DNA of 64,000 nt, taken from positions 62,001 to 126,000 of the forward strand of contig NC_015707.1 in NCBI RefSeq assembly GCF_000217815.1, in the 5' to 3' direction. The notes below the pieces were generated by a model. The model was not told the origin of the DNA, did no database searches, and saw nothing but the letters and a program-made list of their open reading frames with translations. A program made the position numbers and the translations under genes. Origin of the DNA: Pseudothermotoga thermarum DSM 5069. GTDB lineage: Bacteria; Thermotogota; Thermotogae; Thermotogales; DSM-5069. This document shows positions 26,762 to 38,483 of the stretch, piece after piece (within the stretch, counting starts at the first letter, position 1; each line of letters begins with the position of its first letter).

Positions 26762-27494
26762 GTGGTTTCTTCTAGGGTTAGCAGTAGTTTTAATTGCTTG
26801 GTTTGCAATTTCAAATTTTTTGATACGCTCCCCGTTTATTTTTCCAGGACCAGATCTTGTTTTTAAAGAAATGTGGGAACTTGCAAAAACCGGGGAGCTT
26901 TTTGTTTTGCTGTTCAATACTTTTGCGAAGGCAATTTTAAGTCTTTCGTTGGCTTTACTGGTTGGCACACTTTTGGGTTTTCTGATGGGAATTTTCAACT
27001 GGTTCAACCTTATGTTCAAACCACTTGCCATGGTTTTAAGGTCAGTTCCAATCGTTTCTTGGCTTTCGACGGTATTGTTTCTATGGGGAATTGGATGGCG
27101 CAGCGTTGTTTTTATCGTTTTCATGACACTGTTGCCGCAGATTATGTTCAACGTTGCTGAAGGAGTAAGAACAATCGATGTAAAGCTGGTGGAAATGGCG
27201 AAAGTTTACAATGTTCCAAAAAGGAAGGTTTTCAAAACGATCTACATGGGCTCGTTAGTGCCTTTCTTGGTATCGGCAATCAACGTCAGCATAGGTACAA
27301 TGTGGAAATCTGCCATTGTTGCAGAGTACTTACTCGGTGGAACTGGACTTGGTGTTCGAATCCAAGAAGCGAAGTTTTTCATCAACACTCCGAGGGTTTT
27401 TGCATTAACTTTGAGCGCAGTTTTTGTGGGACTTGGGTTGGAATTTGTTTTCTCATGGCTTTGGGAGAAAAAGTTGTATGGAAAAAGTGGTTAG
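26739..27494 (+). CDS. ABC transporter permease, NitT/TauT type
   Basis: A 251-residue inner-membrane protein with about six hydrophobic segments. The ATPase-contact loop region is VEMAKVYNVPKRKVFKTIYMGSLVPFLVSAINVSIGTMWKSAIVAE, the EAA-type motif of this subfamily. The ATG at 26739 lies inside the end of the binding-protein gene; a TTG at 26724 is possible but lacks support. It overlaps the ATPase gene by 17 bases. Confidence 0.88.
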   Translation: MTTFLRIKWFLLGLAVVLIAWFAISNFLIRSPFIFPGPDLVFKEMWELAKTGELFVLLFNTFAKAILSLSLALLVGTLLGFLMGIFNWFNLMFKPLAMVLRSVPIVSWLSTVLFLWGIGWRSVVFIVFMTLLPQIMFNVAEGVRTIDVKLVEMAKVYNVPKRKVFKTIYMGSLVPFLVSAINVSIGTMWKSAIVAEYLLGGTGLGVRIQEAKFFINTPRVFALTLSAVFVGLGLEFVFSWLWEKKLYGKSG

Positions 27495-28167
27495 TTTGAT
27501 AAATGTTTCAAAGAGTTTTGGAAAATTAAAGGTACTTGAAAACGTCAATTTGACCATACGCAGTAAAGATGCTATTGCCGTGGTCGGAAAATCCGGTTGC
27601 GGCAAGACTACTCTTTTAAGGTTAATAGCCGGTCTTGAAACTCCGACGACTGGATACATAGAGAGAAACTATTCGAAGCTTGGATACGTTTTTCAAGAAG
27701 ACCGCTTGATAGCCTGGAAAACAGTTTACGAAAACCTGGCTTTTGTCTGCGAAGATGAGGTGAAAATAAGGGAAGTCCTTGATTTAGTCAAGCTAAAGGA
27801 TTTTGCCTTTTATAAGCCACACCAACTCAGCGGGGGAATGAGACAAAGAGTTAATCTTGCCAGGGCTTTGGTTTATCAACCGCAGCTTTTACTGCTGGAC
27901 GAACCATTTCAAAGTTTGGACCTTTTGACAAAGGTGAGTCTTGTTGAAGAACTTTCGGATATTTTCAAAAAACTTGATGTTACCTATATCATCGTTACTC
28001 ATGATGTTAGAGAATCCGTTACCCTTGCAAGGAAGATATACGTTCTTGCCGGATCACCTGCAACGATTGTGGATGAAATAGAGGTAGAAAAAGATACCAA
28101 TTTTCTCGACGTGGAACAACGAATCTGTTCAATCATAGCAAAGTACGAAAATCAATCACTCTTGTGA
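27478..28167 (+). CDS. ABC transporter ATPase, NitT/TauT type
   Basis: A 229-residue ATPase. Walker A is GKSGCGKTT (about 36-44), the signature LSGGMRQR, and Walker B LLLDEPFQSLD, followed by VTHDVRESV with the switch His. It powers the permease encoded just upstream. The frame is open from 27424, but the ATG at 27478 with GGGAGA upstream fits. Its last 12 bases overlap the end of the convergent rex gene. Confidence 0.92.
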   Translation: MEKVVSLINVSKSFGKLKVLENVNLTIRSKDAIAVVGKSGCGKTTLLRLIAGLETPTTGYIERNYSKLGYVFQEDRLIAWKTVYENLAFVCEDEVKIREVLDLVKLKDFAFYKPHQLSGGMRQRVNLARALVYQPQLLLLDEPFQSLDLLTKVSLVEELSDIFKKLDVTYIIVTHDVRESVTLARKIYVLAGSPATIVDEIEVEKDTNFLDVEQRICSIIAKYENQSLL

Positions 28168-28818
28168 AGTATACGCATTCGATGCTTCTGATTTTTGGAA
28201 AACCTTAGTATCAACCAGTCTTTTCAACATCAGCAAAGAACTTGTCAAATCTGCATCGACAACTATTACGTTCTCCGGTACAGCTAGTTTAACGGGCGTA
28301 AAGTTCCATATACCGACTATTCCATTTTCAACGAGTAAATCGACTACTCTTTGGGCATCCTTCGGCAAGACGCACACCGCAGCAATTGAAACGGAAAATC
28401 GTTTAATAACCCTCCTTAGTATATCTGGTTCTAAGCTCAAAATCACTAGATCTTCAACGAATTTTCCAGCATTTTCAGGATTGTTGTCAAATATAGCAAC
28501 CACTCTCACACCACAGGATGAAAAACCATCATAAGTAACAAGAGCTTGACCTAATCTGTTTCCTCCAACGACTATTATGTTCAGGTTTCTTTTCACAGCA
28601 AAAGTTTCGTCCAACTCTGTAAGAAGAGCAATTCTGTTGTATCCTTTTTTCTTTTGCCCATTTATCTTCAAATACATGAAATCGCGTCTTACAAGATCGC
28701 TGCTGACGCCTGCAAGCTTTGCTATCTCTTCTGATGTAACGTATTCACAGTCTAAATTGAGCAATATTTTTCGATATTCTTTAAGTCTTTCCAAAACGAC
28801 GTATGGTATGTAAATCAT
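28156..28818 (-). CDS. rex: Redox-sensing transcriptional repressor Rex
   Basis: A 220-residue NADH/NAD+ sensor. The N-terminal winged helix is VTSEEIAKLAGVSSDLVRRDFMYL (about 26-50), whose VSxxLVRRD recognition helix is typical of Rex. The Rossmann domain starts NIIVVGGNRLGQALVTY. When NADH is low, Rex represses fermentation and hydrogenase genes. The ATG at 28818 follows GAGAGGTG. It lies downstream of hydA, behind a hairpin, so read-through could couple it to the operon it may control. Probable targets lie at 36289-36316 and 23991-24008. Confidence 0.93.
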   Translation of the reverse strand: MIYIPYVVLERLKEYRKILLNLDCEYVTSEEIAKLAGVSSDLVRRDFMYLKINGQKKKGYNRIALLTELDETFAVKRNLNIIVVGGNRLGQALVTYDGFSSCGVRVVAIFDNNPENAGKFVEDLVILSLEPDILRRVIKRFSVSIAAVCVLPKDAQRVVDLLVENGIVGIWNFTPVKLAVPENVIVVDADLTSSLLMLKRLVDTKVFQKSEASNAYTSQE

Positions 28819-28843
28819 AGCAACACCTCTCAGATTTTTCAAC

Positions 28844-28872
28844 AAAGTCACCGGGGAACCCCCGGTGACTTT
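28844..28872 (-). terminator. Hairpin between hydA and rex
   Basis: A 13-base perfect stem, AAAGTCACCGGGG (28844-28856) and CCCCGGTGACTTT (28860-28872), with a 3-base loop. On the minus strand it is followed by TTTGTTG, a weak tail, so termination may be partial and allow some rex expression. Confidence 0.7.
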
Positions 28873-28889
28873 ACAAACCTCATTTTACT

Positions 28890-33260
<4,371 letters not shown>

Positions 33261-34400
33261 TCAGTAGTATTCAATGTTGACGATTTTACCTAGTTCTCTT
33301 AATCTTTGCGCCAGATCGTTTATCAATCTGAATTTCAGCGATATATCGTGCGCAAAAAGAGGATTTTGATGAGCCGGGTTTATAGCACGGCCGACCAAAA
33401 AGTTTATTACATCGGCATTTTCAAGTTCTTGAACAATAAGCCTTGCAGCGTAACCAATGTCTTTTGTTTGATTTTCAAAATATCTGAAAACCTGTGTAAG
33501 AGTTATTATTCCCTCGGTCACAAGATCTATCCCTTCCATTTTTCCAACCGGAGGTGAGTCTTCGTATATTGTTTGGATGTCGATTTCTATCGGCTTTCCC
33601 AAAACCCTTTCAACGATTTTTCCAGTCGTACCACCGCAGACGATCTTTTTTCCGGGAGAGTTGATCAGTTTGTTGACCACTAAAACATCGTTTTCCTTTT
33701 TTTCTGGAGGACCGACCATTATCGTAACTATCCTTTTTTCTCTGATTTTCAAAGCCACAACTGTTGCATCATCTCCTTTGGTTCCTCTATCGAGTTTTTC
33801 GACAAGCTTGACAAAATGCTCTGCTATGCTTTTGTGATCGACTTTGTTCTTCAAAAGATTGTCCAGCTCCTTTTTGACGTTCTCCAATCCAAATCCGAGT
33901 GGGAATCTATCTGTGCCCATTCCAGCTTGAGTGATACCGTCGGTCATCAAAAAGATCGAAAAATCTGTATCCACATCAAATTCACTCGATTGAAGCTTTT
34001 TGCCTTCAATGTAAAAACTCTTTTTCGGAATATCCAAAAGTTCCACGCCTTTGTAAACTAGAACAACCGGAAATTCGTATTCAAAGATGAAACATTTTTT
34101 CTTTGCGTATTCAATCTTGCACGTAGCCAGTGTTGCATAGCTTATACCACGCACTTTACACACAGGTAAGGTTTTGAGAATTGATTTAAAGGCATCTTCT
34201 ATGCCGACGTCGTTGAACACCATTGTGGTGGCAATCGATGCAGTCAAAGTTGCAAGAATGTTTGCCTTCACACCGCTTCCAAGACCATCTGATACGCTGA
34301 CAACCATTTTGTTTTCATCGTGTTTGTAATAAACTGCATCACCGCAGACAAGTTCTCCAGACTTGTTTTTCTGAGCGTAGTGAATCTCACAGGTTATCAT
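33261..34400 (-). CDS. PP2C/SpoIIE-type serine phosphatase of the hydrogenase operon
   Basis: A 379-residue protein. The N-terminal half is a SpoIIE-like PP2C domain with metal-binding Asp residues in VSDGLGSGVKANILATL, MTDGITQAG and KGDDATVVAL. The C-terminal 140 residues have no clear family but include GGTTGKIVERVLG. Such phosphatases usually act on phosphorylated Ser/Thr of a regulator. Its 14-base overlap with hydS suggests the two work together, with the sensory hydrogenase signalling through dephosphorylation. That link is inference from gene order. Confidence 0.82.
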   Translation of the reverse strand: MITCEIHYAQKNKSGELVCGDAVYYKHDENKMVVSVSDGLGSGVKANILATLTASIATTMVFNDVGIEDAFKSILKTLPVCKVRGISYATLATCKIEYAKKKCFIFEYEFPVVLVYKGVELLDIPKKSFYIEGKKLQSSEFDVDTDFSIFLMTDGITQAGMGTDRFPLGFGLENVKKELDNLLKNKVDHKSIAEHFVKLVEKLDRGTKGDDATVVALKIREKRIVTIMVGPPEKKENDVLVVNKLINSPGKKIVCGGTTGKIVERVLGKPIEIDIQTIYEDSPPVGKMEGIDLVTEGIITLTQVFRYFENQTKDIGYAARLIVQELENADVINFLVGRAINPAHQNPLFAHDISLKFRLINDLAQRLRELGKIVNIEYY

Positions 34401-36024
34401 CGGATTCCTCCATGATCTTTTTGAACTGTTCGAATCTACTTTTTGCTTCCGCTATCGATTCACCAAGCAAACTTGCTATTTCCTGCGCAAGCAACATTTG
34501 TTTTTCAAGCACTTCCTCGATTCTTTTGATCGATTCGTTTTTTATCCTCGAGATTTCTTCTTTTTGTTTGTTTTCCCTTGTGACGTCGACCAAAACGATC
34601 ACATTTCCACTTTCTTCAGGAAGTTCGAAGGTTTTGCAATAGAACGTGAAGTGTTTTCCAAAGAGCTCCAAGTTTATTTTGTCCAAACGTTTTCTTTCGA
34701 TTTCGCTTATAAATTCCATGATTTGATTCTCTGAAAAGTTCAGAAAGTATTTCCTTGCCATTTTGTTTTTGTAAAGTATCTTTCCATCTTTGTGAATAAA
34801 TATTATGTTCGGTGATTCTTCGACAAGTTTGTTGCTCGCGCTTGAAACTTTTTCCACAAGGTATGGTAGACACATCTCTTTTTCAGCTTTGCCTTCCAAA
34901 ACCGCTACGGCTTTTTCTCGACAGGTGTTGTACCCACAAGCACTGCAGTTGAGTTCCTTGGATGGATCAGTCTTTCCCATTGAAATTAACACTTCTTTGA
35001 TGGCTTCCTCGCTGTAAGTGGTTTTCTTGGATCGATCCTTAAACTCTCTTGAAAGTTTAAGATTTGAATCTATTTGAATTATTCTTTTTCTCGTACTTTT
35101 CAACTCGTTTCTTATTTTCAATATCCTTGATTTTTTCTGGACAACGCTCAAATCCTTTCTGATGGCAGGACCGTTTATACAACTGTTGTCGCATGCAGAA
35201 AGTTCTACGAAAATCTTTGTGGAAATATCAAGATTCTTCAGAAATTCTGCGACGTTTCGAACTCCTGAAATCGAAATGCTATCCTCAAACTTTCTGTTGG
35301 TGCTGAAGTTTATGCCATCTGTGATAGGATAAAAGGCAGCTTTCTCAGCGTACGGTGGATCAGGTAAAACGTCTTTAAAGCTGGAAAGATTGACCTTTGA
35401 GATTTTTATGTACTCATCAAGTTCCTCGAAAGTGAGAACCACGTCGTATACACCTTCTAACTCTTTCTTTTTCGCTATGCAGGGACCGATGAACACAGAT
35501 GGAAATTTGCCAAAGTAAGATTTCATGAACTCAAGGTGAGCCGCAGCTGGTGATACAACGTTTGCAAGGTATGGGATAATTTCTGGTTGATATCTTTCCA
35601 CATAGTAAACAACGACAGGGCAAGCGGTGGATATGGTTGGTCCAGAGGATTTTTCGAAGATTTCCCCATACTTCATTGAAACAATTTCTGCTCCCACAGC
35701 TGTTTCACCGACGTAAGTTGCTCCTAATGACTTTAAAAAGGATATAACCTTGAAGGGTTGATCGAAATGAGCATAAAAGGATGGTGCTATTGAAACCATA
35801 AAAGGTCGATTGAGAATTGAGGTTAATTTCTCAATATCTTTTCTGTAAGTCTTGGCTTTCTGGGGGCATATTTCTATGCAATCTCCGCAGAGAATGCAAT
35901 CTTCAGCCAACACTTTTGATTTTTCGTTTTCGAACTTTATGGATTTTACAAAACAGTTTCTCAGGCATTTATAGCAATACTGGCAGTTGGCATCAACGGA
36001 AACGATGTATTGACTATCAACCAT
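34387..36024 (-). CDS. hydS: Putative sensory [FeFe] hydrogenase HydS with PAS domain
   Basis: A 545-residue protein. Two N-terminal [4Fe-4S] clusters (CQYCYKCLRNC, CILCGDCIEIC) are followed by an H-cluster-type domain with STACPVV (about 132-138), GPCIAKK (180-186) and ACDNSCINGP (277-286). A further Fe-S domain (CSACGYNTC, about 360-368), a PAS domain (about 400-490) and a short coiled coil complete it. The four H-cluster ligands are kept, but the proton-relay Cys of TSCCP is Ala, as reported for sensory group C enzymes. Slow catalysis and a signalling role are therefore expected. GAGTGAG spacing favours the ATG at 36024. Confidence 0.88.
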   Translation of the reverse strand: MVDSQYIVSVDANCQYCYKCLRNCFVKSIKFENEKSKVLAEDCILCGDCIEICPQKAKTYRKDIEKLTSILNRPFMVSIAPSFYAHFDQPFKVISFLKSLGATYVGETAVGAEIVSMKYGEIFEKSSGPTISTACPVVVYYVERYQPEIIPYLANVVSPAAAHLEFMKSYFGKFPSVFIGPCIAKKKELEGVYDVVLTFEELDEYIKISKVNLSSFKDVLPDPPYAEKAAFYPITDGINFSTNRKFEDSISISGVRNVAEFLKNLDISTKIFVELSACDNSCINGPAIRKDLSVVQKKSRILKIRNELKSTRKRIIQIDSNLKLSREFKDRSKKTTYSEEAIKEVLISMGKTDPSKELNCSACGYNTCREKAVAVLEGKAEKEMCLPYLVEKVSSASNKLVEESPNIIFIHKDGKILYKNKMARKYFLNFSENQIMEFISEIERKRLDKINLELFGKHFTFYCKTFELPEESGNVIVLVDVTRENKQKEEISRIKNESIKRIEEVLEKQMLLAQEIASLLGESIAEAKSRFEQFKKIMEESDDNL

Positions 36025-36253
36025 TGTTCTCACTCTTTTCCGTTTCCATAATCTTCATGATCAATTCTTCAATGTTCTCCTCGGTTATGTTGGAGTAAAG
36101 TTTTCCGTTGATTTCAACGTTGACACCGTTTGAGCAGTTGCCCATGCACAGAGCCCCGTACAGTTTGATATTTGGAAACTTTTTCAGCTTTTCGACAATC
36201 TTATAAGCTCCTTTCATGTGACACGAACTTCCCATGCATACTTTGATTACCAT
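36017..36253 (-). CDS. Thioredoxin-like [2Fe-2S] ferredoxin, first gene of the hyd operon
   Basis: A 78-residue protein with the [2Fe-2S] ligand pattern CMGSSCHMKGAY and CMGNCSNGVNVEI, resembling the C-terminal domain of HydA and HydC. It probably carries electrons to or from HydS. It overlaps hydS by 8 bases. An earlier in-frame GTG (36262) exists, but GGTG spacing favours 36253. The operon promoter and Rex-like sites lie 36-100 bases upstream. Confidence 0.85.
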   Translation of the reverse strand: MVIKVCMGSSCHMKGAYKIVEKLKKFPNIKLYGALCMGNCSNGVNVEINGKLYSNITEENIEELIMKIMETEKSENNG

Positions 36254-36288
36254 TTCCATCACCGACTTTTGAACCGTTGAAAATTATC

Positions 36289-36316
36289 GTGAAGATTTTC
36301 ACGTGATATTTTTCAC
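36289..36316 (-). promoter_or_regulatory. Two adjoining Rex-like operators at the hyd operon start
   Basis: GTGAAGATTTTCAC (36289-36302) and GTGATATTTTTCAC (36303-36316) abut exactly. Each is a GTGA-N6-TCAC inverted repeat; the first reads GTGAA-N4-TTCAC, the core of the Rex consensus. They lie at and just downstream of the predicted transcription start (near 36315), a repression position. Rex is encoded in the same cluster. Confidence 0.72.
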
Positions 36317-36321
36317 AATAT

Positions 36322-36350
36322 ATACTACACCCAAAATGTGCCAATGTCAA
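36322..36350 (-). promoter_or_regulatory. Promoter of the hydrogenase operon
   Basis: On the minus strand, TTGACA (36350-36345), 17 bases, then TAGTAT (36327-36322). The two Rex-like palindromes follow immediately. Confidence 0.7.
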
Positions 36351-36420
36351 TCTCTTAACAATTCATTCACAAAATCGTTTGTTGTGATTATTGAAGTAAT
36401 AAAATCCTTAACTTGCAAAT

Positions 36421-36449
36421 TTGCAAACCTTATCAGTTTGTGATATAAT
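36421..36449 (+). promoter_or_regulatory. Promoter of the hydrogenase maturation operon
   Basis: TTGCAA (36421-36426), 17 bases, then TATAAT (36444-36449) preceded by TGA, an extended -10. Transcription should start near 36456, at the edge of the structured leader. Confidence 0.75.
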
Positions 36450-36455
36450 TAACAA

Positions 36456-36575
36456 GGAGTCTGAGATGGAGGACCGTATGGTCTGACATCGAGGACGGGG
36501 AAAATGTGTGTAATGCCTTTCGTTGTTTATGCCAACTATTCCCCTTCCTCGATGTCGAGGAAGGGGTTTTTATTT
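36456..36575 (+). promoter_or_regulatory. Structured leader RNA (riboswitch-like attenuator) of the maturation operon
   Basis: A hairpin domain at 36459-36496 is built from GTC/GAC, GATG/CATC and GACC/GGTC stems. These are separated by two TGA/GAG internal loops able to form tandem sheared G-A pairs. Its halves are near-direct repeats, GTCTGAGATGGAGGAC and GTCTGACATCGAGGAC (14 of 16 identical). The terminator is CCCCTTCCTCG (36541-36551) with CGAGGAAGGGG (36556-36566) and then TTTTT. The stretch 36485-36502 is complementary to 36539-36556 at 17 of 18 bases. That pairing would break both the hairpin domain and the terminator, so it is an antiterminator. The ligand or signal is unknown. Confidence 0.68.
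36466..36486 (+). CDS. Possible six-residue leader ORF in the maturation-operon leader
   Basis: ATG at 36466 behind AAGGAG (36454-36459) opens a frame of six codons (MEDRMV) ending TGA at 36486. It lies wholly inside the repeat hairpin, so its translation would compete with folding. It may be real, or it may be a by-product of the conserved RNA sequence, which happens to contain a Shine-Dalgarno-like element. Confidence 0.3.
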   Translation: MEDRMV

Positions 36576-36587
36576 GGAGGGATAATT

Positions 36588-36833
36588 GTGGAAAAGCGCT
36601 ATTACATGATCAACATCGTTGTACTGGATCGAGAAAGCGCATACAATCAAGTCAACGAATTGTTGCATCAATATGCAAACTTGATCAAGCTAAGGGTTGG
36701 TTATCCTGTTGAAGAGGAAGGTTTTGCGGTGATTTTCGTCGTGGTAAAAGCAACCAATGACGAGGTTGGAAGTTTTGCGGGAAAACTTGGTAAGATTCCA
36801 AAAGTTAAAGTGAAAAGTACTTTGGTTAAATGA
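36588..36833 (+). CDS. Iron-only hydrogenase system regulator, TM1266 type
   Basis: An 81-residue protein of ACT/NikR-C-like fold, as seen in the small putative regulator found with hydEFG genes (TM1266 in T. maritima). It starts VEKRYYMINIVVLDRESAYNQVNELL. The GTG at 36588 follows TTGGAGGG; the frame is open from 36504, but that part overlaps the terminator stem and is not protein-like. It has no obvious DNA-binding domain. It is the first gene behind the structured leader and overlaps the hydG leader sequence. Confidence 0.82.
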   Translation: MEKRYYMINIVVLDRESAYNQVNELLHQYANLIKLRVGYPVEEEGFAVIFVVVKATNDEVGSFAGKLGKIPKVKVKSTLVK

Positions 36834-36847
36834 GGAGGGATTGTAAA

Positions 36848-38251
36848 ATGTATGTATTTTTAAAAGAAAGGCTAGAAGCCAAAAGTTTTATCGACCCGCA
36901 GAAAATATGTGAAGAACTTGAAAAAGCAGTTCCTGAGAAAGAAAAAGTTCGAGCCATTATCCAGAAGTCTTTGGAAAAAAATAGACTATCACCTTCAGAA
37001 GTTGCTACCCTTCTGAATGTTCAAGATAAAGAACTTTGGGAAGAAATATTCGAAGCAGCTAGGAAGTTGAAAGAGGAAATCTATGGTAAAAGAATCGTTC
37101 TTTTCGCACCGTTGTACATTGGTAACGATTGCATAAATGATTGCGTTTACTGTGGTTTTAGAAACTCCAACAGAGAAGTTCAAAGAAAAACGTTGACTTT
37201 TGACGAACTTAGAAAGGAAGTCGAAGCTCTTGTAAGTAAAGGGCACAAAAGACTCATAGTAGTCTATGGAGAACATCCCAAATACAGCCCTCAATTCATA
37301 GCTGAAACGATTAGGACTGTCTATGAAACAAAGGTTGGTCATGGCGAAATTCGAAGGGTCAACGTCAACGCAGCTCCTCAAACAATAGAAGGTTATAAGA
37401 TAATTCGCTCCGCTGGAATTGGGACTTTTCAGATTTTCCAGGAAACTTACCATCCAGAGGTTTATAGGAAGCTACATCCAAAAGGACCAAAATCGAATTA
37501 TAACTGGCGTTTGTATGCCTTGGACCGCGCAATGCTCGCAGGAATTGATGATGTAGGGATAGGCGCGTTATTTGGACTTTACGACTGGAAGTTCGAAGTA
37601 ATGGGACTTATTTACCACACGATTCATCTTGAGGAAAGATTTGGAGTTGGTCCACACACGATATCGTTTCCAAGGTTAAAACCCGCTATAGGTGTGGATT
37701 TCAAATCAAAGTACGCTGTAAGTGATGAGGATTTTAAAAAGGTAGTTGCTATAATAAGGCTCGCCGTTCCCTACACAGGTATGATACTCACAGCTAGAGA
37801 ACCAGCGCAGCTTAGAAGAGAGGTTTTAAAACTTGGAGTTTCTCAAATTGATGGTGGTTCAAGCATAGGAATAGGTTCCTACTCAAAATCCGATCCAGAA
37901 ACTCTCAAAAAAAGTCAGTTTACCCTTTACGACACCAGAAGTTTGGAGGAAATTATCCAGGAACTTTTGAAAGAAGGTTACATACCATCTTTCTGCACCG
38001 CTTGCTATCGCATGGGAAGAACAGGGCAACACTTTATGGAGTTTGCAGTTCCTGGTTTTGTAAGAAAGTTCTGTACACCAAATGCTTTGTTCACTCTCAA
38101 AGAATATCTGCTCGATTACGCATCGGCTGAAACAAGAGAAATTGGAGAAAAGCTTATTGCAGATGAAATCGAAAAACTTGAAATAAACAAAGAGATTGCT
38201 AAAAAATATCTTAAGAGAATTGAAGCTGGTGAAAGGGATGTTAGATTTTGA
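36848..38251 (+). CDS. hydG: [FeFe] hydrogenase maturase HydG (radical SAM tyrosine lyase)
   Basis: A 467-residue radical SAM enzyme that cleaves tyrosine to make the CO and cyanide ligands of the H-cluster. The SAM-cluster motif is CINDCVYCGF (Cys 95, 99, 102). The C-terminal auxiliary cluster is CTACYRMG (Cys 383, 386) with a third Cys at about 409, specific to HydG. RBS GAGGAGGG and the ATG at 36848 are preferred over the 36830 ATG, which overlaps the previous stop. It is followed by an overlapping small gene and hydE. Confidence 0.96.
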   Translation: MYVFLKERLEAKSFIDPQKICEELEKAVPEKEKVRAIIQKSLEKNRLSPSEVATLLNVQDKELWEEIFEAARKLKEEIYGKRIVLFAPLYIGNDCINDCVYCGFRNSNREVQRKTLTFDELRKEVEALVSKGHKRLIVVYGEHPKYSPQFIAETIRTVYETKVGHGEIRRVNVNAAPQTIEGYKIIRSAGIGTFQIFQETYHPEVYRKLHPKGPKSNYNWRLYALDRAMLAGIDDVGIGALFGLYDWKFEVMGLIYHTIHLEERFGVGPHTISFPRLKPAIGVDFKSKYAVSDEDFKKVVAIIRLAVPYTGMILTAREPAQLRREVLKLGVSQIDGGSSIGIGSYSKSDPETLKKSQFTLYDTRSLEEIIQELLKEGYIPSFCTACYRMGRTGQHFMEFAVPGFVRKFCTPNALFTLKEYLLDYASAETREIGEKLIADEIEKLEINKEIAKKYLKRIEAGERDVRF

Positions 38252-38483
38252 TACACTGAACAAGCTTCTTCCTCGCGTTGTAATCGAAAAGAACTGTAAG
38301 ATATGGATATGTGAAAAAGTTGGCAAAAGGCTTTCTTGTATAGCAAAGTACGGAGAGGAGCATTACTGCGAAACTCGCATAATTTACGAAGATGAAAAAT
38401 ACGTTGTTTTTTCCCAAAACTTAAACGACGAACAAACTCAAAAACAAATAGTTGAGGTGATTAAAAGTGCTCGAAAAGGATAG
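38238..38483 (+). CDS. Small unknown protein between hydG and hydE
   Basis: An 81-residue soluble protein, start MLDFDTLNKLLPRVVIEKNC, with three Cys and alternating charged and hydrophobic strands (KIWICEKVGKRLSCIAKYGEEHYCETRIIY). I do not recognise a family. It overlaps hydG by 14 bases and hydE by 17, so it is translated with them. In T. maritima a small uncharacterised gene (TM1268) occupies the same place between hydG and hydE, which suggests an accessory role in H-cluster assembly; that is inference. Confidence 0.7.
   Translation: MLDFDTLNKLLPRVVIEKNCKIWICEKVGKRLSCIAKYGEEHYCETRIIYEDEKYVVFSQNLNDEQTQKQIVEVIKSARKG

Noticed and set aside
36504-36587. An upstream extension of the TM1266-type gene starting at ATG 36504
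   Set aside because: It would translate through the terminator stem and is not protein-like. The GTG at 36588 has a proper ribosome binding site, and homologues start there.
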